Origin: Doryteuthis pealeii | Lineage: Eukaryota; Mollusca; Cephalopoda; Myopsida; Loliginidae | Assembly: GCA_023376005.1 (NCBI GenBank) | Contig: CM042160.1 | Location: 88,000,955-88,064,954, forward strand | Direction: 5' to 3' | Length of the DNA stretch: 64,000 bases | Shown: piece by piece, positions 10,195-20,165 of the stretch | How positions within the stretch are numbered: the stretch's first letter is position 1 | Layout of the letters: every line of letters begins with the position of its first letter | The notes under the pieces: generated by a model | What the model was told of the DNA's origin: nothing | The model's database searches: none | Seen by the model: only the letters and a program-made list of their open reading frames with translations | Translations under genes and position numbers: made by a program

Positions 10195-10345
10195 GGCTGG
10201 TGAAGGAAGAATAGTTGAATTCATATCGTTCCCAGGGGTATTAGTGTTATGTGAAATGCAAACTACCTTGTCCAGGATTTGAACTCTAGTTGCCGTATCC
10301 ATTTCCTACGATGATAACCATTAGACAACAAGCGCCTCATTTATA
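10195..10345 (-). mobile_element. SINE family B, 5' half
   Basis: On the minus strand a tRNA-like head with TGGTTATCATCGTAGGAAA and AGTTCAAATCCTGG (B box) is followed by GCATTTCACATAACAC and the CTAATACCCCTGGG segment. Confidence 0.65.
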
Positions 10346-11250
10346 GTAAATTCAAATCTTGCAGATTGTTTGTGAAATGAAATAGTTTCGCTGTGAATTG
10401 TTCTCGTATTCGTCGTGAATTGTTACGTACGAGAAAACGATATATGCAACCAACTATCAGTTTTCATTACAGGTGTTTTTAATCGACTTTATGAAAGCCA
10501 CACAGTATTTTAATTTATATAATCTTATAGGATTTACAACAGGGGTCCCAAACTCAAGGACTTAAGAGTGTTATTACGTCCTGGGGGAGAAAGGCACAGC
10601 GGGGCTATAAGTGAAATGAGATGGGGACGTAATTTCTGGTAGAGTTCGATGCGTAGATTACATTGGCACTAAAGAAAGTGGCCAATTCGAAGAATTGTCG
10701 AAGATATGAGTCTTTAAAACACCCCTGACTTAATGTTTTTGATTTTTGTCATGTCTTTTATAACTTTATGCCTTACAATTATTATATAAAATAGAAACGT
10801 AAAAGACTCACTTTTCAGTAACCAGTAGAATTAATTAAAATTATCATCAATAATTAGATTCCCAAATAAAAATGACTTAATTAATAAAAAAGATGAGTTC
10901 CTAGATTACGCAATGCATTAGAATACCAATAAAATATAATTGATCAATAAAGGCATAATACAGTAAAATTATGATAAAGCAGTAACAAAGAAAAACTAGT
11001 AGAAGAAATAAAGAAAGAAATTAAAAAAAACTTAGCCATATTCCAAACTAACTGACCCCACAAAGGTCAATAGAGTAAGTTGAAGATAGTGGTAAGGGGT
11101 AATAAAAGTATAATGTTACAGTGCGCTACTACCCACGTAGGTCAAAATAGGAGGAATTTAACCCCCACTACAAACTAGCAGCCTACTAAGAGTATATTCA
11201 GGAAGAATTAAAAAGATATCAGTCTAGCCATATAAAGTAATCAGAAAAAA
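10346..11250. other. Unassigned AT-rich spacer
   Basis: A block near 10625-10745 (gtagagttcgatgcgtagattacattggc, then gaagatatgagtctttaaaacaccc) recurs in altered order near 11900-12060 and 12385-12490, so it is an interspersed repeat of unknown type. Otherwise nothing recognised. Confidence 0.5.
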
Positions 11251-11255
11251 ATTAC

Positions 11256-11314
11256 ACTCAATCCCCCTGATGAAGGTGTTGGAATAACACCGAAACCGCG
11301 GTCGGGAAACAACT
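11256..11314 (+). ncRNA. Hammerhead-like ribozyme motif, copy at 11.3 kb
   Basis: CTGATGA (11267-11273) is followed by one extra A and stem II: GGTGTT (11275-11280) pairs with AACACC (11286-11291), loop GGAAT. GAA (11292-11294) is in place. Stem III is ACC/GGT around GC (11295-11302). The cleavage triplet is GTC at 11101+200, that is 11301-11303. GGG (11304-11306) can pair with CCC before the core as stem I. The extra A between core and stem II is the only departure from the consensus. Confidence 0.6.
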
Positions 11315-11422
11315 TCTTTTACAACAATTAATGCTCTATATTCACAATATATTGAGCCCTATTGGATTAACTACTTACGCTATGTTCACATAGTAGTACC
11401 CATAAATTAATAAATAAATAAA

Positions 11423-11453
11423 TAAATATATATATATATATATATATACATAC

Positions 11454-11484
<31 letters not shown>

Positions 11485-11489
11485 CATAC

Positions 11490-11520
<31 letters not shown>

Positions 11521-11541
11521 ATATATATATATATATATTAA
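11423..11541. repeat. (TA)n / TACA microsatellite
   Basis: Long TA tract with TACA interruptions, beginning shortly after the 11.3-kb hammerhead motif. Confidence 0.9.
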
Positions 11542-12069
11542 TCACCCTACCCCAACACCAGAACTTGCAATCCACTATATCATTGGTAGCACTTCCTCTT
11601 TCCCTTCTCTTTCACCTAACTCTGCCTCACACCTTTCATCACATTCTCCCTCTCCCCCCCTTTCATCTCCCCAACCTGTCCACCTTTTCATTGTATAAAT
11701 ATAGCAGTCTATTTCAAAACAATAACATTTCTGAAGAAGCCCCATAAATCCACAGAGACGAAATATCAATTGATTGAAATTGTTTGTGTTTTTATTCACT
11801 GTATTCCTCAACTTTTGCTCATATTTTGTCGGATTTTTCAGCAAAATTAAGATCTTGATTTAATTGTTGTTTGATGCATAAATCACCTTTCCATAAAAAA
11901 GTGGTTAATTAAAAGAAATGGCGAAGATATGAGGCTTTAAAACACGCCTGACTTGAAGCTTTTCATAGTAACACATTTGCGACAAAAATTAAGATCTCGA
12001 TTTTATTGCTTCTAGTAGAGTTTAATGCGTAGATTACATTGGCGTCAAAGAAAATGGTCATTTTGAATA

Positions 12070-12384
12070 ATAAGCGGATATATATATATATATATATATA
12101 TATTTATCAACCCCTCCGCACGAGCAGGATGCGACACAAGGTCAATTTATTAAGCGGAGTTTAACAGGTTTGAATTCAGAGTTTTCCTTCTCCTAGATCG
12201 GTTGCCTAACCAAGGTTAAAGAGCCCAGTCTGCCCTAGTATTTATCCATAGCTGGAGGGAGAGTCGGATTCATACCTTTCCCAAGGGTATAAGCGCTAAG
12301 TGAAATGCAATCAGCCAGGATTTGAACCCGGGGCGACGAGTCCATTTTCCATGATTTTAACCATTACACCACGCGCTTCCTGCG
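12070..12384 (-). mobile_element. SINE family B with (TA)n tail
   Basis: On the minus strand: GCGTGGTGTAATGGTTAAAA (A box region, near 12360-12380), GGGTTCAAATCC (B box), GCATTTCACTTAGCGC, CCTCCAGCTATGG, AAACCTGTTAAACTCCGC, and GACCTTGTGTCGCATCC, ending in a (TA)n tract at 12079-12102. The order matches the copies at 16.97 and 43.45 kb. Confidence 0.85.
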
Positions 12385-12620
12385 GAGATATAAGGATTTA
12401 AAACACCCGTGACAGTGCTTTTCATAGAATATATTTTCGACAAAAACTGACAACCCAATTTTATTGTTCTTTCTGGTAGAGTTCTATGGGTGATCATCCA
12501 ATATGGGATCTACCGAATGGTTTCTAATCCAATATGTGATCTACCGAGTTGTTTACATTCCAATATGTGATCTGATGAATGCATAAAAGCAATAAACTTC
12601 GGCTCACAAAAATTCACATG

Positions 12621-12652
<32 letters not shown>

Positions 12653-12656
<4 letters not shown>

Positions 12657-12906
12657 ATAAAGGAAGGAAGAACTCAATACAGTAATCCCATAATAAATTT
12701 ATTTCAACGAAAATTGGGGCCCATATGAATCTAAGTTGATTTAAACCGGCTCCCCAAATTTTCTCCTCATCAGATGGGTACCCATCTGATGAGGAGAAAA
12801 TTTGGGGAGCCGGTTTAAATCAACTTAGATTCATATGGGCCCCAATTTTCGTTGAAATAAATTTATTATGGGATTACTGTATTGAGTTCTTCCTTCCTTT
12901 ATTGAT
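12653..12906. repeat. Perfect 254-bp palindrome
   Basis: Arms of 127 bases meet at GGGTACCC (centre 12779/12780) with no spacer. ATCAATAAAGGAAGG at 12653 is mirrored by CCTTCCTTTATTGAT ending at 12906. I saw no mismatch. Each arm carries CTGATGA next to the centre but not a full ribozyme core. The left end abuts a (TA)n tract. Confidence 0.9.
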
Positions 12907-13182
12907 AAATATTGCTCTGTATATAATCTAAAAGGTTATTTTACATTGAGCTCTCTTTAGTGATTTAATGATTCACTGTATTTATACATACTGGATCATC
13001 AATATTAGTACAGTGGATCTTAGAAATCACATATAGAATCATCCCTTACTACCAAGTTTTGGATAAATCTCTTATATATATATATATATATATATATATA
13101 ACATAAACATAACAATAGCATAATCTTTACAAATTATTGCCGTACCTCACAATCCTATAACTCAACCACCAGAACCCTTCAT

Positions 13183-13229
<47 letters not shown>

Positions 13230-13599
13230 TCCTTTTTGGCACTTCAAGCCTCAACTTATCTAACGGGGGGACTCGTAATTTTCGAACCCCCCCCCCTTAT
13301 GAGTTGTAAGTTTCTTAGTTTTACGAACTCTTTTGTCCTATTGAGAAAAAAAAATCCTTTTTCTCATTGCTTTCTGACTATTCCGTTGTCTACAACAAAA
13401 CAAAAACAAAACCACAATACCATCTTTCAATGTAATTATTCTCTGAGGAGCATTGAACGAAAAAAAGATAAAATCATTTTAGATTTTAAATCTAACTAGG
13501 GTACCCTTACTTTTCTTTTTAAGAAAAAAAAAAAATTATTTTACAACATGCATATGCTTTTACGCGTCCTTTTTAAATTCAGTACTGCCAATAAAACTA

Positions 13600-13602
<3 letters not shown>
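12907..13602. other. AT-rich spacer with TA microsatellites
   Basis: TA tracts at about 13074-13100 and 13186-13228. A 105-codon frame running from the second tract is low complexity at its start and resembles nothing. No gene called. Confidence 0.5.
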
Positions 13603-13657
<55 letters not shown>

Positions 13658-13773
13658 CATTATTATATATGTATAACAGTTTTATCATTGATACGGTGCA
13701 CTCCACAAATTATACCGCAAAAAAAAAATTGGTTCACCACTAATTCACCAATGAGCTAGTCATAACCACACAC

Positions 13774-13845
<72 letters not shown>
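13603..13845. repeat. (TA)n and (CA)n(TA)n microsatellites
   Basis: TA tract at 13603-13655 and a CA tract passing into TA at about 13766-13843. Confidence 0.9.
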
Positions 13846-13846
<1 letters not shown>

Positions 13847-14002
13847 TGAGAAATAAATGGCTGTTGGTGGGAAGATTTTTTCCATCCCATTTATTCCACT
13901 TTGATGTGAAGACAGAGAACAGGAAATGGAATGTTTCAGCTTTTTTTTTTTTTTTATCAAAACATCATCCCTAAATTTATGAATACTGAATAATTATTTT
14001 AA

Positions 14003-14399
14003 CTAGCAAAAAAAAAAAAAAAAAACACCCTTCGGGCGATGTAAAAATAGATTTTTGAAACATATTGCCTGAGGGGTGGGAGTTAAAAATTCAATGTCAA
14101 CGAGTTTGTACCCTAAGTAAGTAAAATCGTCAAATTCATTAAAGGATTAAAAAATAAAACAATTTGAAATGTAAACTTTAAATATATATTAAAATAAAAC
14201 AAACTATATATAGATATATAATACCAGTCATGTATTTATTAAAACTTGTTTTAAAAAACAATGAGGACTGTCTAATGTTGCATGTTCAAATTTTGAGTGT
14301 ATTTATTCTATGTTATGACGATTTGGGTAATGTGATGTAAGCAGTGACGTAGTTTTTATTACAGACAAAAACCGGAAACGAATCTCCATTATTGATAGA
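14003..14399 (-). mobile_element. Non-autonomous Helitron-like element (subfamily 1), reverse copy
   Basis: On the minus strand it starts TCTATCAATAATGG after an A (14400) and ends in CTAG before a T (14002). The GC hairpin CGCCCGAAGGGTG and an A/T-tract lie near the 3' end. It is the same element as 5708-6118. Confidence 0.75.
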
Positions 14400-14504
14400 T
14401 ATAACTCCTGTGACGTAATGGTTTGTATGATTTTAATTTCAATTTTAAATACTAAATATAGCAACCATTAAAGGACAAAGGCTGCATTTATTTGATTTTA
14501 TATT

Positions 14505-14945
14505 CTCACTGACAAGTTAAAGTGAAAATTCTTCCAAGCCGTAGTTGTATAAGTGTTACTGTAGGGCTGCACTACTTGGATCCTAACGAAGCGCCTGGAG
14601 AATAAGCTAGATGTGACTTGCACAAGAATGCTGCGTGCAATCTTAAACAAGGCGTTGAAACAACACCCTACGAGAGAACAGCTGTATGGCCACCTGCCCC
14701 ATATCACACAAACCATCTGTGTGAGGCGAACAAGACTCGCTGGGCACAGCTGGAGAAGCAAGGATGAACTCATAAGTGACGTTCTTCTATGGAAACCATC
14801 ACATGGGCACGCCAGAGTAGGTCGTCAAGCAAAGACGTACATAGATTAACTCTGCGCGGAAACTGGATGCTGCGCAGAGGCAATAAATGATAGGGAAGGA
14901 GAGCGAGAGATTGTCATGGATATTCGTGCTGCCAGGCCCTTACTT
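14505..14945 (+). pseudogene. LINE reverse-transcriptase C-terminal remnant
   Basis: One frame, with three stops, reads FFQAVVV*VLL*GCTTWILTKRLENKL (from about 14529), CTRMLRAILNKALKQHP, GHLPHITQT, RRTRLAGHSWRSKDELISDV, GRQAKTYID*LCAETGCC and NDREGEREIVMDIRAARP, ending near 14945. These are typical residues after the RT domain of an AP-endonuclease LINE. The same family occurs on the minus strand at 58.5 kb. It passes directly into family E, so family E is the 3' end of this LINE. Confidence 0.8.
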
Positions 14946-15575
14946 AGGCTAGACGGGCGATCGGAGAGGTCTCCTCCGATCAATCGGATGGTCACTCCAA
15001 ACCTTAGCAGCTATATGATTGTCCCATCCTTATTCCCATTATGGCAACCACCGACACTTTTTTTATGTTAGAAGCCTGTGGCATAGGGTCTTAGTGTCTT
15101 GGGTATGATGTTAAATTGCATACAGTAGTGAAGTTCGAAATCTGGAACTCAGGGGAATGTGGAGTACTCCTTTATCGCCATTACTCCCAGGTCCACTCTG
15201 ACTCGAAGTGGTAGTTGTAAAGTTTTTAAATGCCATCTTTGGCCAGTTGAAAAGGGCTTAAAGAAAGTCCTTTGTTATGGAATCCTTTGGTAAGCGTATA
15301 AGTCCTATCCTGCGTATTGGTAAAGGTCCAGTGATTTAATCCTAGATCCGTCGTCAATGGATGTCAACGTAATTATGGCCAGTAAGGTCGGTTAAGTATT
15401 GTATCAGCCTCAGAGTACTGCCAGTGATTGGCCAAGAGATAGATCACATAATTCTGGCCGAGTCCATAAGTAGGAGCGACAATCTAGCATACACCTTATA
15501 TAACAAAAATTCTCAACAGTAGTACCTGTTAGAGTCTCATATATACGTTAAATAGATGAAAAATAAGTACTAATA
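14946..15575 (+). mobile_element. LINE family E 3' end, interrupted by a solo LTR
   Basis: GRSERSPPINR-like remnant codons continue from the LINE. The TTAAATTGCATACAGTAGTG and GGGAATGTGGAGTACTCC blocks follow to 15215. Family E resumes at 15519 with GTAGTACCTGTTAGAG. The hairpin tail is lost. Confidence 0.75.
15216..15518 (+). mobile_element. Solo LTR with 5-bp target duplication
   Basis: The segment begins TGTAAAG, ends CTCAACA, and is flanked on both sides by GTAGT (15211-15215 and 15519-15523), inside the otherwise continuous GTGGTAGTACCTG motif of family E. The TG...CA ends, 5-bp duplication and about 300-bp length fit a solo LTR. A deleted relative is at 55684-55827. Confidence 0.85.
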
Positions 15576-15592
15576 AAGATAGATGGTCCGGC

Positions 15593-16255
15593 TGTTACAT
15601 AATCTGTGGGTCGCCTACGAATTATGTCTGTAAGTGTAGTTAGATTTTGAATTAAAATTCGTTGAAATTCAAAATAGAAGGGAGTTATATTATTTTGTTA
15701 CATAATTCGTGGGTCGCCTATGAATTATGTCTGTAAGTGTAGTTAGATTTTGAATTAAAATTTGTTGAAATTCAAAATAGAAGGGAGTTATATTATTTTG
15801 TTACATAATTCGTGGGTCGCCTATGAATTATGTCTGTAAGTGTAGTTAGACATTGAATTAAAATTCATTGAAATTCAAAATAGAAGGGGGTTATATTATT
15901 TTGCTACATAATTCGTGGGTCGCCTATGAATTATGTCTGTAAGTGTAGTTAGACATTGAATTAAAATTCGTTGAAATTCAAAATTGGAGGGGATTATATT
16001 ATTGATAGGTAATGACCTTTAGTTGACCCCCAGGCTTCCACCAATAGGAGCGTGAGAGCAGAAGTTAAGTTCAGTTAGTTAGATTATGGCCGTTAGTAGA
16101 AAGGAGCAGACGCGTGGATCCTTGGCTCCTAAGATGCCAACTTCTCACCACGCGGTTGAAGACCTTTTTGGGCATTGGGGTTTTTAAATAAAGAATAAAG
16201 GCTTCTTATAAAACAATGTCTTGCTTAATTATTACAACAACGAAATGAACAGACA
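15593..16255 (+). mobile_element. LTR-like region with four 104-bp tandem units
   Basis: Begins TGTTACATAAT. Four units of about 104 bases (to about 16000) each contain ACATAATTCGTGGGTCGCC and its partial inverse ATGAATTATGT. A region with AATAAAGAATAAAGG (about 16187-16201) follows. CCGGC precedes it (15588-15592), and the next CCGGC lies at 16916-16920 beyond the minisatellite. The right border is therefore uncertain: TTACAACA near 16240, or 16915. Confidence 0.4.
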
Positions 16256-16860
16256 ACCCAGCCCAGAAGATGGGGAGGAAGCCCAGTCCAGAAGAAGGGA
16301 GGAAGCCCAGTCCAGAAGAAGGGAGAAAGCCCAGTACAGAAGAAGAGAGCAAGCCCAGTACAGAAGAAGGGAGAAAGCCCAGTACAGAAGAAGGGAGGAA
16401 GCCCAGTACAGAAGAAGGGAGGAAGCCCAGTCCAGAAGAAGGGAGAAAGCCCAGCCCAGAAGAAGGGAGAAAGTCCAGCCCAGAAGAAGAGAGCAAGCCC
16501 AGCCCAGAAGAAACGGGAGAAAGCCCAGCCCAGAAAAAGGGAGAAGCCAGTCCAGAAGAAGGGAGAAGCCCAGTCCAGAAGAAGGGAGAAAAGCCCAGCC
16601 CAGAAGAAGGGAGGAAGCCCAGCCCAGAAGAAGGAGAAAGCTCAGCCCAGAAGAAGGGAGAAAGCCCAGCCCAGAAGAAGGGAGAAATCCCAGTCCAGAA
16701 GAAGGGAGAAAGCTCAGTCCAGAAGGAAGGAAGCCCAGCCAGAAGAAGGGAGAAATCCCAGCCCAGAAGAAGAGAGCAAGCCCAGCCCAGAAGAAGGGAG
16801 AAAGCCCAGCCCAGAAGAAGGGAGAAAGCCCAGCCCAGAAGAAGAGGATAGCAGCACCGA
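16256..16860. repeat. 24-bp minisatellite
   Basis: About 25 units of GCCCAG(T/C)CCAGAAGAAGGGAG(A/G)AA-type sequence. Since 24 is a multiple of three and the unit lacks stops, two plus frames (PSPEEGRK-type and AQSRRREK-type) and two minus frames stay open for hundreds of codons. No upstream exon, signal or downstream domain supports a gene, so I annotate it as non-coding repeat. Confidence 0.8.
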
Positions 16861-16961
16861 AACAGAAAAGTAAGAGCTCATCTCCTCTCCTCTCCTCTAT
16901 CTTCCAATTATATACCCGGCAGATGAACGTGTATACAACACGGCTATAAAAAAAATTGAAT

Positions 16962-17223
16962 GCGCGTGGTGTAATGGTTGTAGGAAATAGACTCGTCGAC
17001 CCGTGTTCAAATCCTGGACGAAGCTGTTTGCATTTCACATAGCGCTAATATTGAGAAAAGTATGTATCCAACTACCCTCCCTCCAGCAATGGGTAAATAG
17101 TAGGGCAGATTGGGCTATTTAACCTTGGCCAAGTAACCAGTCTAGGAGAAGGAAAAACTCTGAATTAAAACCTGTTAAACTCCGCTTAAGAAATTGACCT
17201 TGTGTCACATCCTGCTCGCGTGG

Positions 17224-17268
<45 letters not shown>
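16962..17268 (+). mobile_element. SINE family B with (TA)n tail, full length
   Basis: GCGTGGTGTAATGGTTGTAG (A box region), GTGTTCAAATCCTGG (B box), GCATTTCACATAGCGC, CCTCCAGCAATGG, CCTGTTAAACTCCGC and GACCTTGTGTCACATCC, then (TA)n at 17229-17267. Confidence 0.88.
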
Positions 17269-17270
<2 letters not shown>

Positions 17271-17367
17271 CTAACATTCAAATGACCTACCTCTTCTGCG
17301 ATTTGTCGGTTTCGAAAAAAAAATCGATTTTATGATGTTTACAGGGGCTGTGTTCAATACCAGTTTT

Positions 17368-17612
17368 TGACCATATGACCTTTAGGCACCCCTTTTGCGA
17401 TTCGATTCATAAGGACATGATTTTCATTTACACCGTCAAAATCCGGTTGTTTGTTAGGGGTTAGGGTTTGGGGTTAGGGGTTAGTTTTATAATAAAAAAA
17501 ATCCCTAAATCGTCTGTTAACAAACAACTGGATTTTGACGGTGTAAATGAAAAACATGTCCTTATGAATCGAGATCGCAAAAGGGGTGCCTAAAGGTCAT
17601 ATGGTCTCCAGT
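17368..17612. mobile_element. Foldback MITE with telomere-like centre, copy 2
   Basis: The same inverted arms as the 1.37-kb copy: ACCATATGACCTTTAGG at the left and CCTAAAGGTCATATGGT at the right. The centre contains GGGGTTAGGGTTTGGGGTTAGGGG. Confidence 0.8.
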
Positions 17613-17765
17613 TTTCGCCAACTCAGCGCATGAGTAGCACATCTTTAGTAATCTGATCTGTGCAGTACAGTGGGGTGCTGATGGTAGGTATGGCCTGATC
17701 TACTGCTAGCTAAAACGGGATAGACTCCCTCACTATCCGACTGATACCGACAATTGGTCATACCA
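17613..17765 (+). mobile_element. SINE family A body fragment
   Basis: Body starting at CCAACTCAGCGCATGAGTAGC and running to GACTGATACCGAC. It lacks the tRNA head and tail and abuts the MITE. Confidence 0.7.
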
Positions 17766-18135
17766 CCAACTACACTTTTTTGAATAGTATAATTACTCTG
17801 TCGAACAATCTCTGACATGCTTCTATTATACCATAAGAGGAGGAGGAAGAGACGGAGGAAGGGGAGGAGGAAGAGGGGGAGGAAGAGGGGGAGGAAGAGT
17901 TGTGGGCCCAAATTATTAAGGACTCAAGTCTCACCATTTCAAAGTAAGCTGTCATTTGTAAATAAAAGTCCGGGGGAGAGAACTGGTATAAATGCGTGTC
18001 GGAAACCCAGAGATCGTTTGGACATAGTAATTGCAATTTAAACAGTATCCACACCAACACATTTTAAAATCGATAAAAATAGTAAATTTTTCGAAACTGA
18101 CACGAGTGGAGGTAGATCTTCTGAATGCTAAATTG
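17766..18135. other. Unassigned spacer with purine-rich stretch
   Basis: A GAGGAGGAAGAG-type stretch at about 17834-17896 creates lysine/arginine-rich frames. No gene recognised. Confidence 0.5.
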
Positions 18136-18167
<32 letters not shown>

Positions 18168-18354
18168 TATATATATAATATATTATATGTATAATCCAAA
18201 AGTCCATAGAAGAAATCTTCCTTACGACACAAGAGTTTTTTTAAAAACCTGTCGCAATTTGAGAGTGTTCTTAATGTTAGAGTCACAGCACTTTGTCTAA
18301 GCTCCCTGAAATAGACTATAATGCAAAATCTCTAAGTCTTTTGTTATTTCTTTA

Positions 18355-18399
<45 letters not shown>
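18136..18399. repeat. TA microsatellites flanking a short spacer
   Basis: TA tracts at 18136-18187 and 18357-18399, with about 170 bases of unassigned DNA between. Confidence 0.85.
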
Positions 18400-18402
<3 letters not shown>

Positions 18403-18527
18403 GAAAAAATGAGTAAAGAAAAGAAATGTAGATGGATAAAAATGAATTTAATCGATATCACTTTTAATCAATTAAATTCATTTTTATCCATCTAAATTTC
18501 TTTTCTTTACTCATTTTTTCCTCATAT
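18398..18527. repeat. Palindrome of about 130 bp next to (TA)n
   Basis: ATGAGGAAAAAATGAG at the left is mirrored by CTCATTTTTTCCTCAT at the right, with arms of about 52 bases and one or two differences. The spacer near 18452-18470 includes ATCGATATC. No ribozyme core is visible. Confidence 0.8.
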
Positions 18528-18555
18528 TGTCGGATTCAATTCCCTTTCCAATCTT

Positions 18556-18590
18556 ACACACACACACACACACGCACACACAGACACACA

Positions 18591-18661
<71 letters not shown>
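18556..18661. repeat. (CA)n(TA)n microsatellite
   Basis: CA tract with CACG and CAGA interruptions, passing into TA. Confidence 0.9.
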
Positions 18662-18666
<5 letters not shown>

Positions 18667-18711
18667 CCGAAATAAATAAAAAATTGATTTTATGGCAAGA
18701 CTATATATTTG

Positions 18712-19195
18712 GGGTTGACTTCTGATTTAGGTCGGAAAATTAAATCGGAAAGTTTTTTGGTGATCCCTCATGACAGTTTAACTACAGTCTATGAATTAAC
18801 ATTTTGCGAATTCGGTTACGGTTTTAGGGGATTAAGGTTGTTTTTAATTACATATTGTTAAAAAAAAATAAACAAAAACCCAAATTACTATACATTTAAT
18901 GTTGAAAAATATTTTTTAAAACTAAGTTTAATTGAAATTATACAATGCAATACTAACACAAACAATTGTCTCAATAATAGATTCAATAATTAATTTCAAT
19001 GGTTAATTAAATGTATAGTAATTTGTTTTTTTATTTTTTTTATTTTTTAAGCAATATGTAATTAAAAACAACCTTAATCCCCTAAAACGGTAACCGAATT
19101 CGCAAAATGTTAATTCATAGACTTTAGTTAAACTGTCATTGGGGACCACCAAAAAACTTTCCGTTTTAATTTTCCAACCTAAATCAGAAGTCAGC
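18712..19195. mobile_element. Foldback element with arms of about 190 bp, copy 1
   Basis: TGACTTCTGATTTAGG at 18716 is mirrored by CCTAAATCAGAAGTCA ending near 19194. The arms contain AACATTTTGCGAATTCGG and its inverse CCGAATTCGCAAAATGTT. A spacer of about 110 bases separates them. A rearranged copy is at 27.78-28.34 kb. Confidence 0.8.
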
Positions 19196-19760
19196 CAAAA
19201 ATTTACCAAAAATCAGGGAATTATCCGATTAAATTTTCAGTTTTGATTTATCAATGAATGAATTTTATAATACATCAGTTATTTTTATTTCAAAACTTTC
19301 TGATTTTTTTCAAGTCACTTAACTTTGACCCCCCCCCCTTGTTCTTGGGGCGCAAAATATCGGTGCGGTATATATGTGATTGATACTATTTTCTGCATAA
19401 ATAAAAAGACAAAAGACCGAAGGTGTGAATAACAGAAAAGAAATTAAAGAATCTGCTCGGGTAGTAAATAAGTACCGAAAATCGGAAAATAAAATGAAAA
19501 TAAAAACTATAAAAATAATTTTTGGAGATTTTTTTTTACTCATTTCGATAATTATTTAATTAGCAATTATTCTATAAAAGAAAAAAATATGCATCAATAT
19601 TTGTTCCGTTTAAAAGGGTGGTGGGCGGGCTAAATTTCCAATACAGTTTTCGACCAAAAAAATATGGGTGATTGATACTAAAGTAAAGTAGTTATTAAAA
19701 AAATATGTTTTTAGAATCTAATAATATGACATTTTAAACTTAAAGTTTTGATGCTCATAT
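19196..19760 (+). mobile_element. 740-bp AT-rich element, plus-strand copy
   Basis: Begins with the caaaaatcagggaattatc block, then tttcagttttgatttatc, a G/C homopolymer near 19327, AATAAAAAGACAAAAGACCG and the gataattatttaattagc block. The same order occurs at 61.26 kb and, reversed, at 53.67-54.40 and 56.5-57.06 kb. Confidence 0.65.
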
Positions 19761-19784
19761 CTTAAATGAATTTTATACCGTGAG

Positions 19785-19925
19785 CTCCGAGATATTTTAA
19801 CGCACAGATCAGATTACCCAACCTGTGCTACTCATGCGCTTAGTTGGCAGGGACCAGTATCGAACCCAGAACCTTGCGATATCCTAGGGGAATGCACTAC
19901 CGACTAAGCTAAACCGGCCTGTCAC
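19785..19925 (-). mobile_element. SINE family A head and partial body
   Basis: On the minus strand TTTAGCTTAGTCGGTAGTGC (A box) and GGTTCGATACTGG (B box, about 19855-19867) are followed by AACTAAGCGCATGAGTAGC. The 3' body is absent. Confidence 0.8.
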
Positions 19926-19984
19926 ATCACAGCACATAAAATTGACAAAGAAAAAGTATCAATAGAAGAAAATATTTTCTTACT

Positions 19985-20165
19985 CCAAATATGGGGGGGG
20001 GGGGTACCCTCGTGGCGTAGTGAGTAACGTACTGGACTGCGACATCGTAGTAAGCGAGTTGTGCTATTAATGTATGAACTCCCCATCCCCCTACGGGTTA
20101 AATAGTACCACAAGAGTTCTTCTACAAGGATTGCTTTGGTATTGAATAACCCATGAAGGTTGATA
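19985..20165 (+). mobile_element. SINE-like fragment with shared 3' tail
   Basis: A GTGGCGTAGTGAGTAACG stretch resembles a tRNA-like head. It is followed by GAACTCCCCATCCCCCTA and the tail gtattgaataaccc...ggttgatatcc. The last bases are cut by the Helitron end at 20166. Confidence 0.5.

Noticed and set aside
11735..11775. Possible hammerhead motif at CTGAAGAAGCCCC
   Set aside because: The two halves of stem II do not pair, although CTGAAGA, GAAA and a palindromic ATCAATTGAT are present. At most a relic.
12770..12830. Hammerhead in the perfect palindrome
   Set aside because: CTGATGA is present but no GAAA at a suitable distance and no stem II. The box alone is not enough.
16221..17038. Repeat-protein genes on both strands
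   Set aside because: Both strands and several frames are open only because of the 24-bp unit. No start context, signal peptide or downstream domain was seen.
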